Positions 59,087-64,000 of a stretch of DNA of 64,000 nt are shown here, in pieces; position 1 is the first letter of the stretch; the number at the start of each line of letters is the position of its first letter. The notes under the pieces are model-generated. The model saw nothing but the letters and a program-made list of their open reading frames with translations. It was not told the DNA's origin and did not search any database. Where the stretch lies: the NCBI RefSeq assembly GCF_028532725.1, contig NZ_JAQKGU010000011.1, positions 1 to 64,000 of the forward strand. Direction: 5' to 3'. This DNA comes from Desulfovibrio sp. Fe33. GTDB lineage: Bacteria; Desulfobacterota; Desulfovibrionia; Desulfovibrionales; Desulfovibrionaceae. A program made the position numbers and the translations under genes.

Positions 59087-59404
59087 ATGGCTGTTGTTGA
59101 ATTCCAGGGCTCTTCTTTCGAAGTTGACGAAGACGGCTTCCTGCAGAAATTTGAAGACTGGACCCCTGTTTGGGTCGAATACGTGAAGGAATCCGAGGGC
59201 ATCAAGGAGATCTCCGAGGACCATCAGAAAGTCATCGACTTCCTGCAGGACTACTACAAGAAGAACGGCATCGCTCCGATGGTCCGTATCCTCTCCAAGG
59301 TCACCGGCTTCAAGCTGAAGCAGATCTACGAGCTGTTCCCGTCCGGACCGGGCAAGGGAGCCTGTAAGATGGCCGGTCTGCCCAAGCCCACCGGCTGCGT
59401 CTAG
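59087..59404 (+). CDS. dsrC: DsrC, sulfur-carrier substrate of dissimilatory sulfite reductase
   Basis: A 105-residue cytosolic protein. The C-terminal arm GKGACKMAGLPKPTGCV carries the two conserved cysteines C93 and C104, which form the trisulfide with sulfite-derived sulfur on DsrAB and pass it to the DsrMKJOP membrane complex. DEDGFLQKFEDWTPVWVEY is the usual N-terminal part. The penultimate Cys followed by one residue marks a true DsrC and not the TusE group. The gene is monocistronic between its own promoter and terminator, as expected for this abundant protein. Confidence 0.97.
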   Translation: MAVVEFQGSSFEVDEDGFLQKFEDWTPVWVEYVKESEGIKEISEDHQKVIDFLQDYYKKNGIAPMVRILSKVTGFKLKQIYELFPSGPGKGACKMAGLPKPTGCV

Positions 59405-59427
59405 TTCTCAATCGAACTCGACAGTTC

Positions 59428-59456
59428 AAGGCGGGTGCTTCGGCTCCCGCCTTTTT
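59428..59456 (+). terminator. Intrinsic terminator after dsrC
   Basis: Stem AAGGCGGG/CCCGCCTT with a GCTTCGGC-type loop and a T run, about 25 bases after the dsrC stop. Confidence 0.9.
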
Positions 59457-59529
59457 TGCGCCCAGGGTGGAACAGGGCGACCGTGCGTCCGAGAAGCGGT
59501 GAAGGCCGGGGAAACCCGGAAGATTTTGC

Positions 59530-59558
59530 TTGCCAATCGGTGGGGCAGTGCGTATAAG
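59530..59558 (+). promoter_or_regulatory. Sigma-70-type promoter of rpmE
   Basis: TTGCCA and TATAAG are separated by 17 bp, about 38 bases before the rpmE start. Confidence 0.65.
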
Positions 59559-59595
59559 ACCGAGTTCCACGCACAAAGAATGACAGGAGATAGTC

Positions 59596-59823
59596 ATGAA
59601 AAACGATATTCATCCCAAGACTTACAAGGCCAAGGTTCGTTGCCATTGCGGTTACGAGGCCGAGCTGCTGACCACCAAGGGTGAGGAGTTCGAAGTGGAA
59701 ATTTGCTCCAACTGCCATCCCTTCTACACCGGCAAGCAGCGTTTTGTGGACACCGCCGGCCGCATCGATCGCTTCCGCAAGAAGTACGGCGATCTGAGCA
59801 CCCTGGCCGCCAAGTCCAAGTAG
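59596..59823 (+). CDS. rpmE: Ribosomal protein L31, zinc-binding form
   Basis: A 75-residue L31 with [19 protein letters not shown] at the start, and the zinc ligands as CHCG followed by [15 protein letters not shown]. This is the C+ (zinc-storing) type. AGGAG lies nine bases upstream. It heads the rpmE-DUF1385-prfA-prmC gene order that is common in bacteria, although a terminator separates it from the next gene. Confidence 0.96.
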   Translation: MKNDIHPKTYKAKVRCHCGYEAELLTTKGEEFEVEICSNCHPFYTGKQRFVDTAGRIDRFRKKYGDLSTLAAKSK

Positions 59824-59850
59824 CTCTTTTTTTCGGCGTAAGCCGAGACC

Positions 59851-59896
59851 ATATGCCTTCGTTGGGGTCTTGTACCCTTCGGAGGCATATTGTTTT
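59851..59896 (+). terminator. Terminator-like hairpin after rpmE
   Basis: Outer 11-bp stem ATATGCCTTCG/CGGAGGCATAT with an inner GGGT/ACCC stem, followed by a short T-rich tract. Confidence 0.65.
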
Positions 59897-59994
59897 ATCC
59901 GGTGCTTTACAACTGGCGGGGAATCCTTAATTCTCCGTAGTACGGGGTATGGCGTCCGCCGCCCCGGTGCTATCTATTACCGGAGGGTATCTGC

Positions 59995-60945
59995 TTGAAA
60001 CTGCGAGGACTTTTGACGATGGCTGCTCCCCAGACCGTGGGTGGCCAGGCTGTGATCGAAGGCGTCATGATGCGCGCCAAGGATAAACTTGCCATAGCCA
60101 TCCGCAAGGCGGACGGCGAGATCGTCACCGATGTTCGGCCGTGGTACACCATGGTCAAGCATCCCTTGCTCAAGAAACCCTTCCTGCGCGGCTTTCCCAT
60201 ACTCATCGAGACCATGGTCAACGGCATCAAGGCCCTGAACTATTCCGCCGTGCAGGCGGCCGATGACGGCGAGGAGGAGGGCGGCGAACTGACCACCTGG
60301 CATCTGGTTCTGACCATGGTGCTGGCGTTGGGCGCGGCCCTTGGCCTGTTCGTGGTGCTTCCGCACTTCTTGTCCGTTGGTATGGAAATGCTCGGACTGG
60401 GCGGCGATGTGGATTCTTTGAGCTTTCACGCATGGGACGGGCTGATAAAGATGATCATCTTCATCGGCTATATCCTGGCCATTTCCTATATCCCGGACAT
60501 TCACCGGGTCTTCCAGTACCATGGGGCCGAGCACAAGGTCATCTGGACCTGGGAGGAGGGCAAGGAATTGTCTCCGGCGTCCAGTCGATTCTACAGCCGC
60601 CTGCATCCGCGCTGCGGTACCGCCTTTCTGCTGTTCGTTCTGGCGGTGTCCATCATGCTCTATGCCGTGTTGGTGCCGTGGCTTCTGACGTTCTATTCTC
60701 CGGAACATTTTTTCGTCAAACATCTGTACATCGTCGGCATGAAGCTCATTCTCATGGTTCCGGTCAGTTGTGTGGCCTACGAGATGATCAAGTTCGCCGG
60801 TAAATACAACAAGAATACCCTGTGCAGACTGATGTGCTGGCCCGGGCTGATGATGCAGATGTTGACCACCAAGGAACCCGACGATAGCCAGCTTGAGGTG
60901 GCCATTGCCGCTTTGCGCTGCGCCGTCAATGCCGAGGAGTGCTGA
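59995..60945 (+). CDS. DUF1385 family membrane protein
   Basis: A 316-residue membrane protein with the family motifs [18 protein letters not shown] and [20 protein letters not shown], then [15 protein letters not shown]. About four helices are predicted. Its function is unknown, but it is conserved next to rpmE/prfA. The TTG at 59995 has GGAGGG seven bases upstream and gives a family-like N-terminus; an ATG at 60019 is the alternative. Confidence 0.88.
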   Translation: MKLRGLLTMAAPQTVGGQAVIEGVMMRAKDKLAIAIRKADGEIVTDVRPWYTMVKHPLLKKPFLRGFPILIETMVNGIKALNYSAVQAADDGEEEGGELTTWHLVLTMVLALGAALGLFVVLPHFLSVGMEMLGLGGDVDSLSFHAWDGLIKMIIFIGYILAISYIPDIHRVFQYHGAEHKVIWTWEEGKELSPASSRFYSRLHPRCGTAFLLFVLAVSIMLYAVLVPWLLTFYSPEHFFVKHLYIVGMKLILMVPVSCVAYEMIKFAGKYNKNTLCRLMCWPGLMMQMLTTKEPDDSQLEVAIAALRCAVNAEEC

Positions 60946-60947
60946 TC

Positions 60948-62015
<1,068 letters not shown>

Positions 62016-62037
62016 GTCTCTGCGCCGAGGAATCCCG

Positions 62038-62889
62038 GTGCCTCGAAATATTCAGGAAGTTCTCAAAGAGTGCGAGTCCCGCTTGTCAGGCGTGGACTCG
62101 CCTCGTTTAAGCGCCGAACTCCTTGCCGCCCGCGCTCTGGGGTGCTCCCGCCTCTCGCTGAATTTGGAGCGGGGAAGAGTGCTTTCCGAGGAGGAGTGCG
62201 CAGCGGTCGATGCTCTCATTTCCCGCCGCGAATCCGGAGAGCCGGTAGCCTACATTCTCGGGTCCAAGGAATTTTACGGGCTTGATTTTGCGGTTTCGCC
62301 CGCTGTGCTCATCCCTCGTCCCGAAACGGAGCATATCGTCGAGGCCGTTGAGAAAGCGTATTCCAAGGACCGTCCTCTTCTTTTCGCCGATCTCGGTACC
62401 GGGTCCGGCATATTAGCCGTGACTGTCGCCTCGATTTTTCCTCTGGCGCGCTGTACGGCGGTGGATATCAGCCGGGACGCCCTTGAGGTGGCTCAGGGCA
62501 ACGCGCGCGCCCATGGCGTGGAGGATCGGATTGCATTTCAGTTGCTTGACTTCACCAAAGAAACCCTCGATGGGGAATTCGATCTGGTCCTGTCCAATCC
62601 GCCTTATGTGACCGAATGCGAGTTTGCGGAGGCGAGCCGCGAAGTGACCGGATTCGAGCCCACGGGCGCTCTGGTCAGCGGTGTTGATGGGCTCGACCAC
62701 ATTCGTGCGATGCTCCCCCGGGTCGCTTCCATGCTCAAGTGCGGCGGCCGGTTCTATATGGAGATCGGTTGTGGCCAGGGGCAAGCGATAATAGATATTC
62801 TTGGCAACAATTTTCCGCAATTCGAGTCGGTTGAGGTTCTGAAAGACCTCGCCGGATGGGATCGGGTTGTGGTTGCGCGAAAGAAATAA
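62038..62889 (+). CDS. prmC: Release factor glutamine methyltransferase
   Basis: A 283-residue SAM enzyme that methylates the Gln of the GGQ motif in release factors. The catalytic NPPY is in LVLSNPPYVTE, and SAM binding is by FADLGTGSGILAVTVAS. The N-terminal helical domain contains SRLSLNLERGRVLSEEE. The start is GTG at 62038, with GAGGAA upstream; the frame is open into prfA. It lies 22 bp after prfA, as in many genomes. Confidence 0.94.
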   Translation: MPRNIQEVLKECESRLSGVDSPRLSAELLAARALGCSRLSLNLERGRVLSEEECAAVDALISRRESGEPVAYILGSKEFYGLDFAVSPAVLIPRPETEHIVEAVEKAYSKDRPLLFADLGTGSGILAVTVASIFPLARCTAVDISRDALEVAQGNARAHGVEDRIAFQLLDFTKETLDGEFDLVLSNPPYVTECEFAEASREVTGFEPTGALVSGVDGLDHIRAMLPRVASMLKCGGRFYMEIGCGQGQAIIDILGNNFPQFESVEVLKDLAGWDRVVVARKK

Positions 62890-63022
62890 TCGTAGAAATG
62901 CAACACGATTGATTGGTTAGTGTTGTAAAAAAGCAAAGAATCGCTTGAATGCAACACGCGTTTGAATTCTAATTTTCGTCAAAAATACTGTGAAATCAAG
63001 TGATTACTATTTTGTATAGATG

Positions 63023-63038
63023 TGGCATCATTCTTGCT
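63023..63038 (+). promoter_or_regulatory. Sigma-54-type promoter of lpxC
   Basis: TGGCATCATTCTTGCT has the -24 GG and -12 GC with exactly ten bases between, about 33 bases before the lpxC start. The surrounding 180-bp gap is strongly AT-rich. No activator site was identified. Confidence 0.6.
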
Positions 63039-63070
63039 TTTATATGATTGGTTAATCAACCGGAGGAATA

Positions 63071-63988
63071 ATGTCACAGACAACTATACATAGATCAGTA
63101 CGTTGCACCGGAATTGGGCTCCACAGCGGAAAGCAGGTGGATATGGTCCTTCGGCCCGCAGCGGAAGACACCGGTATTCTCTTCGCCCTGCGCGACGGTT
63201 CCGGGTCCACTTTCCTCACTCCCGCCCCGTCCCTGGTCGTCGAGACCAGCCTGGCCACGGTGCTGGGTGACGGCCGTGAGACCGTGGCTACCGTCGAGCA
63301 TCTGCTCGCCACCATCAACGGCATGGGCATCGACAACATCCATATCGAAGTGTCGGGCAAGGAAGTGCCCATCATGGACGGCAGCGCCGCCTCTTTCGTC
63401 TACCTGCTCAAGCAGGCCGGTGTGCGCAGGCTGAGCAAGCCGCGCAAGGTCATGGCCATCAAGAAGGCCCTGGATTTCGAGCAGGACGGCAAGTACATCA
63501 AGGCTCGCCCTTACGACGGCTTGCGCCTCGACTACACCATTGAGTTCGCTCACCCGCGTATCGGCCGTCAGCACCTGTCCATGGAGATCACCCCCGAGAA
63601 CTTCTCGCAGCACCTCGCCAAGGCTCGCACCTTCGGTTTCCTCAAGGAAGTCGACTACCTTCATGCCAATGGCCTGGCTCTGGGCGGTTCGCTGGACAAC
63701 GCGGTGGTTCTGGACGAGTACAATATTCTCAACGCCGAGGGGCTGCGTTTTGAAGACGAGTTCGTGCGTCACAAGATGCTCGACTTTGTGGGCGACATCG
63801 CCACGTTCGGTGCGCGTCTCCAGGGCAGCTTCGAGGTCTTCGCTTCCGGGCACGCCTTGAACAACGCCTTCCTCCGTCATCTGGACGAGAACCGTGACCT
63901 CTATCTGGAGGAACGGGTGCAGTCGGCTCCTGTCGCCAAGGAAGCACCCAGTCGCGAACGGCTCCAGCCTGTCCCCGCAATGGCTTAG
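63071..63988 (+). CDS. lpxC: UDP-3-O-acyl-N-acetylglucosamine deacetylase
   Basis: A 305-residue zinc hydrolase that commits UDP-acyl-GlcNAc to lipid A synthesis. The opening TIHRSVRCTGIGLHSG, the zinc ligands H77 (ATVEHLLA), H234 and D238 (RHKMLDFVGD), and the catalytic H261 (FASGHALNN) are all in place. The length is standard. It is alone on this strand at the end of the window, behind a sigma-54-type promoter. A GGAGG ribosome site precedes the ATG. Confidence 0.96.
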   Translation: MSQTTIHRSVRCTGIGLHSGKQVDMVLRPAAEDTGILFALRDGSGSTFLTPAPSLVVETSLATVLGDGRETVATVEHLLATINGMGIDNIHIEVSGKEVPIMDGSAASFVYLLKQAGVRRLSKPRKVMAIKKALDFEQDGKYIKARPYDGLRLDYTIEFAHPRIGRQHLSMEITPENFSQHLAKARTFGFLKEVDYLHANGLALGGSLDNAVVLDEYNILNAEGLRFEDEFVRHKMLDFVGDIATFGARLQGSFEVFASGHALNNAFLRHLDENRDLYLEERVQSAPVAKEAPSRERLQPVPAMA

Positions 63989-64000
63989 TCCATCGCAAAT

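Overview
This 64 kb window is a piece of a chromosome from a sulfate-reducing deltaproteobacterium, most likely Desulfovibrionaceae and probably Desulfovibrio or Pseudodesulfovibrio. The evidence is a DsrC with its two C-terminal cysteines, octaheme and decaheme c-type cytochromes, an Rnf operon headed by a decaheme cytochrome, a tungsten aldehyde:ferredoxin oxidoreductase with its own tungstate importer, and G+C-rich coding sequence (about two thirds G+C in the line I counted). The species is an inference; no rRNA is present.

Layout. 1-390: an IS-like end and a palindromic intergenic repeat. 391-4300: an NFACT/RqcH protein, a DksA-type regulator, an array of four identical tRNA-Gly(GCC) with one tRNA-Cys, and an orphan methyltransferase-like gene. 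4300-7750: a DMT transporter, a membrane hydrolase, and psd-pssA for phosphatidylethanolamine synthesis. 7880-12640: leuA-leuC-leuD, a second copy of the palindromic repeat, then leuB. 12655-19550: two small coiled-coil membrane proteins, GIY-YIG, ABC-F, MutT, metF, asd and an aminotransferase. 19659-25410: a glycosyltransferase, a multidomain SulP anion transporter, and rfbD-rfbB for dTDP-rhamnose. 25488-33124: trmL and a coherent tungsten/molybdenum block (mobB-like, tupCBA, a ModE-like regulator, ThiF-like, MoaD-like, aor, and a divergent possible beta-grasp protein). 33281-38394: a secreted arylsulfatase-type locus (outer-membrane protein, LysR regulator, sulfatase, periplasmic HAD phosphatase). 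38476-43093: a membrane electron-transfer unit (cytochrome b, Rieske protein, octaheme cytochrome with TPR) and a SpoIIAA-like gene. 43101-44739: a small lower-G+C segment with one glycosyltransferase, bounded by tRNA-Val and a decayed copy of that tRNA's 3' half, which looks like an old integration event. 44818-51722: decaheme cytochrome and rnfCDGEAB, with RnfB fused to a GltD/NfnB-like oxidoreductase. 51848-57150: small membrane and regulatory genes, a variant thioredoxin reductase and a methyltransferase. 57150-59404: a YcaO-TPR protein next to dsrC. 59530-64000: rpmE, DUF1385, prfA, prmC, and lpxC behind a sigma-54-type promoter.

How the genes work together. Much of the accessory content concerns low-potential electron flow: AOR delivers electrons to ferredoxin, Rnf couples ferredoxin, NAD(H) and the cytochrome c pool to ion transport, the cytochrome b/Rieske/octaheme unit links quinol to periplasmic cytochromes, and DsrC carries the trisulfide intermediate of sulfite reduction. 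The sulfatase and SulP loci would add scavenging and import of sulfate, but these links are inference. All coordinates, motifs and repeat alignments were read by eye. No database search was possible, so family names rest on recognised motifs and gene order.
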